64,000 bases of DNA from Xiphophorus maculatus (Eukaryota; Chordata; Actinopteri; Cyprinodontiformes; Poeciliidae): the NCBI RefSeq assembly GCF_002775205.1, contig NC_036461.1:22372875-22436874 (forward strand), read 5' to 3'. Under the pieces are notes generated by a model. The model searched no databases. It saw nothing but the letters and a program-made list of their open reading frames with translations, and was not told the origin of the DNA. Both the position numbers and the translations under genes were made by a program. Each line of letters begins with the position of its first letter. Within the stretch, counting starts at the first letter, position 1. Below are positions 1 through 42,678 of the stretch, one piece after another.

Positions 1-630
1 ATAAGCATCTAACTTCTTGAAGAATTTTTAAGAAAATTGAAACCCAGATGTTGAACTTTATTCAACTTAAAGTTTACAAACTAAGAAAATTAGCTTAGGA
101 GCTAAAAAGCTAAAAATGAAATGCAGTATTTGGCACCGCTAACTAAAAGGTTAGTTGCCCTAACCCTAAACCACTAATCATAAACATTAGCTCCGCTACA
201 GCATTAGATATTCAAAATATATCTTCTCTTTAAGGGCTACAACCTTTGAGCATTAGCTTTTGATATTAGAATTTACAGGTTCTATAATGTCCTTAGATAT
301 TGCAGTTATGTCAATATCTTGTTCTTTACTGCCCGTGTTTTTTGTTCCTGTATGTTTCTTCTTTTAATTGAGAATGTGAAGAGAGGAAACAGGACTGCTG
401 TGTAAACTTCACCCACTACAAAATAAGAGCATGTATATAAACATCTAAATTCCTGAATAATTCTTCAGAAAATTTCAACACAGGTGTCTAACTTATTTCA
501 ACCCACAATTTGCACAACAGGGGCTAAATAAGTGCTTTAGAATTGATCTCAAAATATTAATTTAAGAGAGGATAAGTGAGCTAAATGTTTTCAAAGTTAA
601 ACAAAACATTAGCTCTGCTATTAGCACATT
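1..630. repeat. Diverged tandem duplication, AT-rich
   Basis: The stretch around 5-90 and the stretch around 438-525 are visibly related: both read roughly ..catctaa-ttcttga..gaaaatt-aaac-caggtgtc/tgaactttattcaac.. The ACATTAGCTCYGCTA motif recurs at about 184-198 and 606-620. The repeat offset is therefore about 430 bp. No coding sequence is seen in 1-899; if letm1 has a further 3' exon it is not here. Confidence 0.5.
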
Positions 631-899
631 AGTTAAATAGCAGAAGTGTGCACACCACTGGGTATCAGAGTAAATGCGGTGAAAACAAATGGATAAAAAG
701 CTTTTTTTTTTCTTTTGGAAAAAAAAGAAGAAAAAAATGGAAAACCATATATAATTTCCTTCCACATAAACTCAGAGTTGGTGGGGGTCTGTCACATAAA
801 ATCCCAGTAACATGCAAAATAGTTTGTGGCTGTAATGTGTCAGAATTAGTATGGGGCATGAACACTTTTACACTGCATGCTGTGTGAAAGATGTAGTGT

Positions 900-18319
<17,420 letters not shown>

Positions 18320-18600
18320 GCTCTGTGGGCTAAAGTTGCTCCTTTTAAACAGCGAGTTAAAAAGCTAGCTGCTCGACTCGCTAGCCTCAGCTTCTACTAG
18401 AGGTTAATTAAACGTCCTACTAAAGCGAAACATAGAAACCCAAACTATTTGGCGACTTAAACAGTGTCAGGAGCTCGTTTATGTGGTCAGTGGAAAATAT
18501 AACCCCATGTCATGTCCTTCCTTTCCTTTCACGCGCATGACAGAAGGAAGCCGGGGGTAGCTTCTGACTGACGTCAGCACATGCTTCCGGTTAAGTTTAA
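18320..18600 (-). promoter_or_regulatory. letm1 promoter and 5' UTR region with CRE and ETS-like site
   Basis: Directly upstream of the letm1 ATG (18317-18319). TGACGTCA at 18569-18576 is a perfect palindromic cAMP-response element. CTTCCGG at about 18584-18590 is an ETS-type core. The block is less AT-rich than its surroundings and has several CpGs. The transcription start cannot be fixed from sequence alone. Confidence 0.6.
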
Positions 18601-19679
18601 AAATAAAAGCTTTTTATTCGCCGATAAAAGTCAGATTGTTTACATAAAAAGTGATATAATATAAAATACAATTTAATTAGAAGTAGTAAAATAAATATCC
18701 AGATAAAAAATAAGTCATAAGCCATAGTTTAGATAAAATAAAATTCGCGAACAGTTGCCAGCCTAAAAGACAATTTGCTTTCAGCATGACGCCGTCAGAT
18801 CTTTACTGTGTTCCAAATGTGAGGATGGTAATACGAAAACAAAGCCTCATCATTAATTTTATGTATAACTGGAGGATCCAAACACCAGAAGGAGGTGTTT
18901 TTTAGCCACTTATTTGTTGCAATAATTTCCTGTTGTCTCTCTGTAGACGATACACTTGACTTGTCTTTTTGTGTTTAATCCTCTCTCCTCTAGACACAGA
19001 AACCGAAGGAACTTCTGCCTCTACTAACTATGTATACATTTTCATGTAAAAGAAAAAAGAATTAAAAGAAGAAGAAAAAAGTCAGTCTCAGTAGCACAGT
19101 CACAGTGAGCCAGGTTCGGGTTCTGCTGGATGTTTCTTTCTGTTAAAGGGGAGTTCTCCTCTCCACTAACAAGGAGGGATTGCTGAAAATTCAGTTACTT
19201 GACGCAATCTGCTCGGTTTCCTCAGATAAAAAAACATTTCGCCAACTTTAACTGAGCTGAACTTGACTCACTGCATGGTTGTATTACTACAATAAAATTT
19301 AGCGTGATTCACTTTTTATGTTTCTTTATGATTAAACTAAATAGGTTCTGTACATCTACTGTTTATTTGTTTGTTTTTTGTTGTTGTTTCTTTTTTTTTT
19401 TTGTAGAATGGCCAGAGGAAACACTCACTGTCAGCGCTATATATATATGAACTGAATTGAAATGACCTGAACTGAAGTTTTTCCAGTGTGAAACTCAAAC
19501 ATTTCAAATTCTGGACAAAATGAAGCAGAGTCCTTTGACTCAGGCCTACAGTGTACACAGAGAAAACTGCCAAACCACAAGGTGGCGCTATACCCGCACT
19601 TTCAGAATATTGAAAGACTTGTTTATTTTACATTTCAATTGTTTAATTTGACCTAGACTTTTAAATGGCCTGAACTTAT
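18601..19679. other. Intergenic, no gene seen
   Basis: AT-rich spacer between letm1 and nsd2. It has short simple runs (for example a poly-T at about 19390-19402) but no ORF, RNA gene or clear repeat that I can support. Confidence 0.5.
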
Positions 19680-20350
19680 ATCAGGGATTTGTGATGGCCA
19701 CTCCAAAACATTAACTTTGTTGTCACTAAGTCACTTTGTAAGTACGTTGGTGATCTGCTTAAGGTTATTGTCCATTTCAAAGACCCATTTGTGTTCAAGC
19801 TTTAAATGATCTTAATATTTCCTCATCGTGTATTTTATGAAATGCACTAGTTCCTTCGGCAGTAAAATTCCCACACAGTGGGACCAAAATACTTAACAGC
19901 CGGGATGATGCGTTCCTTCAAATGATCATTATGGCCAAACACTTCAAGTTTCAATGTATTTCTGAAAATAAGGTTTTTGTTCCTGAGTGCATTAGCTGAC
20001 TGTAATTTGGCTTTGCATGTTGTTTTGGGATTAATGGAGTCTTCTTCTATGAGTGGCCTTTTAGCCTATGTCAGTACTGAACTTGTTCCACTGTGGATAT
20101 GACTCATTTACCAACTTCAGTGGGGATCTTCACAAAGTCTTTGGGTTTTGTCTTAGTGTTGTTCTACATGTTCCACATCATCTACATGTTCATCTCGACA
20201 TTATGACTACATCGACTACATATGAGGATATTTCAATGGTGTTTGCACACAATCATTTTGACTGATGAATGAGGCAACTTCAGGCATTTGAAAACTTGAT
20301 GAGCCAGACTTATGGATTTCCACAAGAAGTTCTAAAAGAAAACTTATGGT
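19680..20350 (-). pseudogene. Tc1-like transposase, degenerate
   Basis: Read on the plus strand, the blocks TGGCCACTCCAAAACATTAA, TTATTGTCCATTTCAAAGAC, CATTATGGCCAAACACTTC, TTCCACTGTGGATATGACTC and GCCAGACTTATGGATTTCCA correspond in order to the antisense of fish Tc1/mariner transposase genes. Reading frames are broken throughout. The former transposase ran on the minus strand. Confidence 0.75.
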
Positions 20351-20484
20351 CCTATTTCTGTATGCATTTAGTTTGATGTTTGTGCAACAACAGCATGTTA
20401 TGAGTACATGTTCCATGTATCCCTTCTTTATATCAGTGTCAGTATTACACCATGCAAGCCTGGTGTAGTGTAGTATAGTTGTCT

Positions 20485-20502
20485 TTGTGTGTGTGTGTGT
20501 GT
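20485..20502. repeat. (GT)n microsatellite
   Basis: Nine GT units between letm1 and nsd2. Confidence 0.9.
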
Positions 20503-20689
20503 GTTTTTTTCTATGGATGGAGACATTTACAGAAATTATTCCATTATTTAAAAGGAATTAAAAAAAAAAAGACAAATACATTTTTAGAGTTTGGCCTAAA
20601 ACTTTGAACATGTTCAGTCCATCTCAATATGTATATAAAAAAGAAACTTGTGTAAGTAGGCCATTTCACTACTACTCTAGGGCAAGGGG

Positions 20690-21075
20690 CCCATACACCC
20701 CTAAATCCAGCCTGTAAATAAGAGCCAGAAGACAGGAAGACAGTCCACAGAACAGGGTGAGGTCAAACTGGGAGAAGAAGTGGAGTATGTGTACCTCGCT
20801 GGACAACAGACTGGATCAGAGATGCAACAGTAAATAAGGCACTGTGCACAGAGGAATTATTTGTACAATGGAAACATCACTGAACATCCTCGTCATGAAA
20901 CTATCATACAACAATAGTCTTCAGTCAGAGGCTTCTTCAGGGTTGCTGTAACGCACTGCTACAGGAGATTCTTCCTGCCCATGGGCATCTACAACAGTTC
21001 AGAAGATTCTTAGATAATATGAGTTACAAGAACATTTAATTTCCTGTTGGGATCAACAAAGCATTTTTGATTTGA
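20690..21075 (+). mobile_element. 3' end of a non-LTR retrotransposon (LINE)
   Basis: Broken reverse-transcriptase tail: a short in-frame VEYVYLAG-like stretch near 20770. It is followed by the typical fish LINE ending, AGGAGATTCTTCCTGCCCAT..GAGTTACAAGAACATTTAAT..GGGATCAACAAAGCATTTTTGA. Related tails sit at 56400-56545 and, reversed, at 35375-35460. Confidence 0.65.
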
Positions 21076-21399
21076 ATTATGCCACCAATAAAGCTAGCAG
21101 TAGACTGCAAAATAACGTTTTCACCCGAAATTATAATTGCCTAAGACAGATCAACAAAAGCAAAAGTAAAAGTAATCCAACAAATGAGCAAACTCTAAAG
21201 CAAAACTTTCATATTTAGAAAAGCAACTATATTTGAATACCATTCACTTATGCAGGTGAGCTTTGATTAAAAGTTTTGATTTTCGGTCCTATCTTTATTG
21301 TATTTAAATGACGTGGGTTTCATTTTGTGCATATTTGTAAAATTAAAAAAGAAAAAAAAAGTAGTATGAAAGCAGAGAGGGGACACCGAGGTCAGCTCC

Positions 21400-22500
21400 T
21401 TTCTACGGTTGGATTTTTTTTGAAAGAACCGGTTGGATACTCGCAGCTCTGCTCGCGACCAATCGGAAGTGAGCTTTTTTCCCGCTGGTCGGCCCCGGAG
21501 TTTGAGTTTCCCGCAAGCTTTTTTATTCGACTTGAATGAAATGATTCGCTTTCCAGGATGAAAATGAGCAATTTTTCCCTTTAACCACACAAGAGGACAT
21601 TCGACAGGTAAACACAGAGAAGCGACCCTCTATGACAGTGTCAGTCCGAAGCTGTTTGCTAGGATGAGGTTTTTTTAGCGGACATTTGTTCAGGCCGGGC
21701 TTCCATTTTAGCAAGCCGACTATCTATGCTAACGTTAAGCTAGCAGTTTGGCTTGGCTTCTATGGTACGCTCAAGTTAGCCACGGTTAGCTTTCTTGCAA
21801 CAAGCTGTCATGGCGCCTACAATTAAGAATGACTTTGAAATAATGGCTAAGCAACTTAAACACATTAACCTTCTCCCCGTTACTATTTCCGTTCTTTGTC
21901 AAGGAGTTGTTTGAGTCCTTTTGCTAATAAGTTTGTCATTTAGCATTTTGGAGGCGGCTTTGTCTATTTGCTGGAGTCCGGTGTAATGGCTGACTACTGA
22001 TGACAAGAGATGCGGCTCAACGGGGAATTTCTCGGTTGCTTGAATCCATGAGATTTCCAGCATCGCTCCTTTTTCTCCAGGTTATAGTCGGAGCCTCTCT
22101 TGCATGACATGACAGCTGAAGTTCCTGTTTCTTGCTAGCCGGTAAAAAGCGGGTGTTTTGACGCCGAGTATAGTATTTTAGCCGTGTTCTTGTGCTGCTA
22201 CTGGCAATGTTACCCCCATTATTCGCCAATGTTGATTCCATTATTAAGTCCAACTGAAACGCGTTGACTTTCAGCAATTATTCGGCCTCCGGTTCGCTTC
22301 GCTCCTGCTTGTCAGCTGCTTTAGTTTCCGCGGCTTTTGCAACGATTGTTAGTGGCAGTTTTCACCACCCACTCACTGGGGCTTTTGCCGAACACGGGGG
22401 AGCCTTCGCCCTGCTTGGCCCCGGTCTGCAGCTAGCACCATAGCCGCTCTTCTTCCAAGGGAACCCGGTAATGTCGTGGTGAGAGAATTTCCGGCTACTC
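21400..22500 (+). promoter_or_regulatory. nsd2 promoter and 5' non-coding exon region
   Basis: This block is markedly richer in G+C and CpG than the flanks (for example GGTCGGCCCCGGAGTTTGAG and the stretch near 22300-22460). A good donor, GACAG|GTAAAC, lies at 21607/21608 and could join a non-coding exon 1 to the acceptor at about 23980 (CTGCTGCAG), just before the nsd2 start. No ORF here continues into nsd2. Exact start sites are inferred. Confidence 0.5.
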
Positions 22501-23394
22501 GGTGTCCTTATTTGATGTTAAAAATGGATATATTGAACAATAACTGGAGTAGACCTCGTCAGTTGTGCTTTTTCACTTATTTATTATGTTAATAATGTAG
22601 GTTTTAACGTTCTAAATATGCCGTTTGCGTACATTATGTGTAAAAACCATATCAGTTTACTGTAAAATTTCCCAAACGCCGTTGCTTAGAGATGAATTTA
22701 CTGTTGCAGTGAACTCTCAGGGTGACCCTATGCTGAGAGGGGCCTTAAATAAAATTGAATTTTAGGGGCCCACACACACAGTTAAGCCCTCCAGGCAGCA
22801 CACCGCCACTGAACCCCCTTTTTTTATATTGTCCATGCTTGATCATTTTCCTGTTCTGAACTTTACAACGTGTCTACAGTTTAACTAAAGAGCCAGTTAC
22901 GTATTAAATTGGATCATGCAGGCAGCTTCTGGACCACATCTGGCAATTCAGATGTTCTGGATGGTGGAAAAGCAAATCTGAAGATGAAAAGAGAAAACAA
23001 CGTTCATTTTGAATGTTTTTTTTTCCCTATTTGGGTAGCTGTGTAGCACTCAAAAAATGTTTGGAATTAAATTTTCAATGTTATGTCTGGTAGTTGTGAA
23101 TACACACCTTGCGTGCAAATAAGACACTGCCGGTTTGTCTTGTTTCAGCTTTGGGCAAAATATCCTCACAGCTGACATAAATGATGCTAAAGGTTACAGA
23201 GTGTGCTGGAGAGGACAGTGTGGTGCAGCACAGTCATTAAAAAAAGAGGGAATTGCTCACTGAATGTTTCAGGCTTCTTTGTTTTGATTATTTTTACAGT
23301 TCCACCTTAAAAAAGCAGCCATTTTAAAGAGGATCTGCCAATCAGGCATCATGTCTGATCAAAGAAGAATTAGCCTGTTGTGTTTGAAAGGGCC

Positions 23395-23955
23395 AATATT
23401 ATGGAAAATTAAATTTTTGAGCTTTACATCATGTTTATAATGTTATTCCCTCATCAAAAACATACCTTGAGTGTTACCTGGATTCTTTCATGCTTGTTTG
23501 AGAAATCCTTTAATCTCCTATGGCATCCATTAAGCTGGACCTAGCTCTGCCTTCGAGGACAAAGCTCCTCCTCCATGCTGCAGTTTCCAAACTTCCGCAC
23601 TTTGGCCTCACAGAGCTGCCCTCCCCTGCGACTCCCCCGCTCTGCTCCTTCAGACTAGCCAGGAGCAATTAGCAAACACCTGGTGGAACTATACATCTGT
23701 TGGCAATGTTGGTGAAAACGTTATTAAAGAGTTAATAGAGGAGCCATGTTGTGAGGACTTCCTGAAGGCGGAGTTTCAGAAAGAGCAGCAGTTTTTAGAA
23801 ACAGAAGCCCAATTTCAAATTGTTAATGTATATAAAATTTCTTTTAATTCATATTTAATATATTTTTAAAATGACGGAAGTTAACATAGTTACATGGTTG
23901 TACTATATAATGATTTGATGTGGCTGGAAAATACATGATTCTGGCCCTTTAACTG
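23395..23955. mobile_element. Non-autonomous element (family C) just upstream of nsd2 exon 2
   Basis: It begins AAAGGGCCAATATTATGG and ends ATGATTCTGGCCCTTTAAC, short imperfect inverted ends. The blocks TTATTCCCTCATCAAAAACA, GAGTGTTACCTGGATTCTTT and TGTACTATATAATGATTTGA are shared with 37395-37655 and partly with 31205-31327. Three copies therefore lie inside or beside nsd2. Confidence 0.65.
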
Positions 23956-24008
23956 GTGTGTATGTGTGTTCCTGCTGCAGTTCGGTGAGCGTGGACGGGT
24001 CAGATGGG

Positions 24009-38119
<14,111 letters not shown>

Positions 38120-40740
38120 CCCGACCCAAAGAGGGGCCCTCCTCCACAGCAACAGTACGCCGCCACACAAACAGAGGCACCGTACGTATTCATCATCAGG
38201 GAACGGTGCTGACCTCTCACACGCTCAGCATTGACCTTTAGCCTCCTCCTTTTTTTATTTTTTTTACTTTTTGAACATTTTCAGGTTTTCTTGTACTAGT
38301 CTGCACTGAGGTGAACGTCTGTGGTAAAGCACAAAATCAGCTCGGGAAACGCCGCCGCCGGACTTTCCACCGACCGAGCTGCAGCGTCATAATCACTCAC
38401 TTCTGATTAGTGTGGCCACAACTAGAATCTCAGTCCATTCATTACCGCAAACAGCAGAGCTCTAGTCATTATACATCTATGTTTGTTTATATGAGAAAAA
38501 AATTTATAAAAACGAAACGATGAATGCTGTAATAGTGTAAAATGTGAGACAGGATGCAGGTGGATAGTCTTTTTTTTTTTTTTGTAGATCTACAAATGTG
38601 CCAGATGGAAGATGGAGCAGCAGGACACTATGGATGGGCCTCTGGTCGTCTTGGTAGCCATAGATCATGTAACTGTAGACAAGTTTTAATTTTACAACCT
38701 GTTGTTTCGTTTTAGCTCACTTATTTTATTTAGATTTTGTTTTTAAATAGCAGCACTGGAAATAATAAAAAGAGAAGAAGAAAAAAGGATCCTTTCCAGA
38801 ATAGCAGAGATTGTGGAAGAAAATAAAGAGAAGAAGAAGAAAACCTGTTAAACTGGTGTGAGAGGGAAACACTACAGGGAGCTCAATGAAGGAACGAGAG
38901 CAGAACCAGAACCACAGTGTCACGGCGACGACCCACGGTGCTTTAACTCGTCCTGCTTCGGTCGTTTACAGACAATACTCCCTTTGACCATCATCATCAT
39001 CATTATTATCTCACATCCTGAAACTGAGGGCGTTGTTGCCGTCGTCTGCTGAGATTTCTGCTGTTGTAAAGATTTGGGTCAGAAAACCTTTTATTTTTCA
39101 TTAATTATTCCTCAGGAGGTTTTTAAGTCTGACGTTCTCTCTGACTACTGTTGATATTGAAACACCGGCCCCTCGGGCTGATGTGGTTTATTAAAACTTT
39201 TTTTTTTTTATAAAAGAACAATTTCTTGATTCACTAATCAGAATTGTGAAAGCAAAGCTGTTAACTGTTCTGTGGCGTCTCATCCCGACTTTGCTTTGAG
39301 AGTTCCTGTTTCCGTGCGTCGTCCTTCAGCACGACTTTCTGCGTTTTTCACATTTTTCCTCCAGATCCCGCAGACATTTTTTTAACTGATTTTTTTCAAA
39401 CCTAAAGATGAATTACATTTAGACGTTTTCAGAGGTTAAAGCGAAACTCTTCAGGTTCGGACCACAAGATTAGATCTGCTGGGAGTTTTTTCTGTATTAA
39501 ATCCGGTTTTGTGTTTTGGAAAGGTTCCGGTAACGGACTGAGTCTCGGTATTCCTGGAATTCCTATCCAGTTGGTGCTCTGAGCCTTTCTGTCTTACTCC
39601 TTGTTACCTTCCGTCGCTCGTCAATCTGAACCTCTGGCCGTGCCGGATTGTTGCGGACCGTAAATCCAACGGCGTATTGGGCCCGTTGTAGATGGGCGGA
39701 GGGAAAAACCCAGTACATTTCTGCCAAAAAAAATTCATATTAATCCCGTTTTTGGGGAAAAAGGGCAATTTTTGAGTTTGAAAGTCAAATATTTACGTCT
39801 TTTGGAAACTTTCTAAAGTTGAAAATCTTCAACTTTTCTCTAGAAAGCTTGAGATTACTTTGATGAAAACTTTTTTTTTTGCAAACGTTTGACTTCAACT
39901 TCTAAAATGTACAAGTCTTTTTTTTCCCTCAAATTCCTGAGATGAATGTAGAAATTTGAGTTTTTATCTGGCAAATTTTTTCTCTTCAAACTAAGAAATT
40001 TCTCATTTTTCTTGAAAATTAGAGTTTTGGCAGAAATGTAACCTTTTTTTTTTCTTTTCCTTTTCTGTCTACAATGGCCCCAACGTGCCGTCGTAGGTCA
40101 GAGCGTCTGAAAGTTTCTTTTGTACGTTGGAGAGGATTCTGACTTTTTTTTTTTCCCAGAGCTGGTTGGAGCCTTCAGACCAGTTTCAGATCATTAAGTT
40201 TATCTTTATTTCACGTTTAATATCTCTCCAATACTTTTCAATCTTGCCGAGGTTTCTTTTTTATTTTTTACACACACACAGTGCTTCCCAGATTTAAAAG
40301 GATGCCTTTTTGAATTAGCTGCACCTATTTTGTCTTTAATTTATTTTTCACCCAATGAGGCGAACGGGGATTCATCCACTGGGGCAGCGCGTCCGTTTCT
40401 TCTCGGTTCCATCATGCATCCTAACCTTGTGTTGACTGAATGTAGTCCAGCCAGTTGTTTTTCTAATTTTTTCCCCCCTCTATTATTATTATTTTAATAT
40501 TTTTTTTTGTAAGCACTGTAATTCCCTGTAGAGCTGAAGTGTCATGTGTGTAGACGTTTCATACTATAACTACTGTCATAGCAAACCAGAGACTAATATG
40601 TACATAATGTATAAGTGGTAATAGTGATTCATCTATTGTAAATATCATGCAATTTCTTGACCCTTTTTTTTTAATGCAGTGCTGAAACACTTGTGCAGGA
40701 TCTGTTAGTGAGTCATGCAATAAAGTGATGGAACTATTCA
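38120..40740 (+). other. nsd2 3' UTR
   Basis: From the nsd2 stop (38117-38119) to the probable cleavage site. It contains several poly-T tracts (38570-38583, 39199-39210, 40146-40155) and no further coding exon. A stretch at about 38340-38400 is GC-rich. The extent is inferred from the poly(A) signal. Confidence 0.65.
40719..40724 (+). terminator. nsd2 poly(A) signal AATAAA
   Basis: AATAAA within CATGCAATAAAGTGATGG, followed about 15-20 bases later by a TTCTGCCTGG..TTTATTTG T/G-rich stretch. It is the first good signal in the AT-rich end of the 3' UTR. Confidence 0.65.
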
Positions 40741-40744
40741 TCTT

Positions 40745-41352
40745 CTGCCTGGTTTATTTGATGCCTTTGGTTTTAGTCAAACAGCTCAGATGTTTAAATT
40801 AAGATGTAATTATATTATATGTACTTGAGCAGTTTGGTAAAAATTGAATAGTCATGGTGGCTTAAATACACTTTTACTGTGAAAATCTTATTTGACAAAA
40901 ACATTTTCAAGCCTAAAAATGCTAAATTATTCAATAGAATAATAGCAAAGATATTGCTTTTAATCTGTTGTTGAGGTTATTGATTCTGCTCCGACATGTT
41001 AAGCACTGAAATGCTGTTTTAGCCTTGAATAGCTTTGGTGATAGGCTAACTGCTTTTAGCACAACGGATACAATCAGATGGTTTTTGGAGCTAAAACAAA
41101 CACTGTTAAAAATTTTAATTTACATGAATATATTTACATATTACAATTAAACAAATACATATTTGTGTGTGTCCCAGGGAGCCACCAGAAGCAGCTTGGT
41201 CCATCGCTGCTGTTTGCAGATGTTGCTTGTGCGTCAGATTTACTGGTTCCAGCTTGTGACTTTTGTAACAACAAAAAAATTGAATGGCGTTAAAATCGTA
41301 TGTAATTATTTAATCTTAACACACTGAAGTCCCAGCCCTCAAATAAATAGTT
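40745..41352. other. Spacer between convergent nsd2 and jade1
   Basis: AT-rich sequence, about 1.1 kb in all between the two 3' ends. No gene or structured element is seen in 40745-41352; the rest is covered by the hAT-like element. Confidence 0.5.
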
Positions 41353-41770
41353 ATGGGTGCACCGATTGCACATTACTGATCTTTTAAAAAGCCTAACCTT
41401 CCGATTCCCATTTTGGCCAATACCCATTTAATTTTTTTTTTTTTTTGGTAGGATAAAGTAATTTTATTTATATAGCACATTTTCAGCAACAAGGCATTTC
41501 AAAGGTCCTTACATGAATTAGAATTTTTTTTAAAGTCCTCCACAATTATAAACTAATAGGAGTTTCTCCAGATTTTCAGAGCTGTATAAAAATAAATGAC
41601 CTGGTGGGTCAGTCTGTCAGTCCAACTCTCGCCAGAGAGCAAACGAGGACAGGGGTTGATTTTCAGACCTTAGATAAGATTGGTTAAACTCAGCTTCGCA
41701 TGTAAAAATAAACCGATCATCGAACTCCCAAAATTAAGGAAGTCTGCACCAAAAAATCAGTGCACCACCA
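41353..41770. mobile_element. Non-autonomous hAT-like element between nsd2 and jade1
   Basis: GGGTGCACCGATTGCACATT at the left and AAAAATCAGTGCACC at the right are inverted ends of the fish GGTGCACCGAT type. The interior holds TTGGCCAATACCCA and a family E fragment at 41468-41520. No ORF. Confidence 0.55.
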
Positions 41771-41845
41771 CATGAGGTTGTCTCAAAGTTCTGATTACCA
41801 TCTCAATCTTTAGTCATCACACACATGTGTTTTTTAAGAGTATTT

Positions 41846-42678
41846 TTTATTTTCTCTTCAAAACAAGCCCCCTCACAAGAACTCCTTTTGCATAACAGTA
41901 GTACAGCAGCGGCCGAGGGTACAAAATGCTTCTGTCATTATTTTTCAGTGTAAAAATATCTCTTCTCGTGCCTCCCCCCTCCCCCCCCCCCACCTGTGCC
42001 ATCCTCTCGTAGTGCAAACGCTTCAAAATAAAAGTTAGGCACATGATGGATACGATCGCAGTTCAATTACACTTAAGTGCTGATGACGTGTAAAACATCA
42101 TTCTTTGATTTCCTCTGTAGGTTCCCAGTTCATGCGGCGTGACGCCTGCAGTCTGGCGAGACTAAGTATTAAGAAAAAGGGGCGACTGGACTTCCTGGTT
42201 TTGGCTGTGAAGATTTGATGATTCCTGGTTAAAAGAAGGAAAAAAACTGAAGACCTACAGAGTTCTACTGGCTGACAGGATCAGGATTATATGTTGGAGC
42301 TGGACCGACAAGCGACTCAGTGGACTTCAATAATACTATGTTAAACACAAATGACATTGCAAGCTTATGGTCCCAAGCAACAATCACAACATCTTCCTAG
42401 TCGATGCGTTTGCTTGTATATATCTGAGCAAGCGATTTAAGTGGCAACTTGACAAGGTTCTACCTAAAAAAACAAAATAAAAATAAAAAATAAACTAACT
42501 AGCTCAAAATAAAGTCAAATATTTCCCAGTTTTACATTATGGTACAAATAAAAAATAAATATCAGCTCTGTCTATTTTTTTTCTTTTCCTCCCTCCATCT
42601 AGCCATTTTATGATTTCTAGACAAAATAAAGATACAAAAAGTGACTGTCATTCGTTTCTGATTAGCTCATGCGCTCCA
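41846..42678 (-). other. jade1 3' UTR with candidate poly(A) signal
   Basis: Minus-strand sequence following the jade1 stop. TTTATT at 41846-41851 is AATAAA on the coding strand and is a reasonable end. Other AT-rich hexamers nearby make the exact site uncertain. Confidence 0.45.

Noticed and set aside
1..899. A final letm1 exon in the left edge
   Set aside because: No minus-strand frame here encodes the expected acidic/basic coiled-coil tail.
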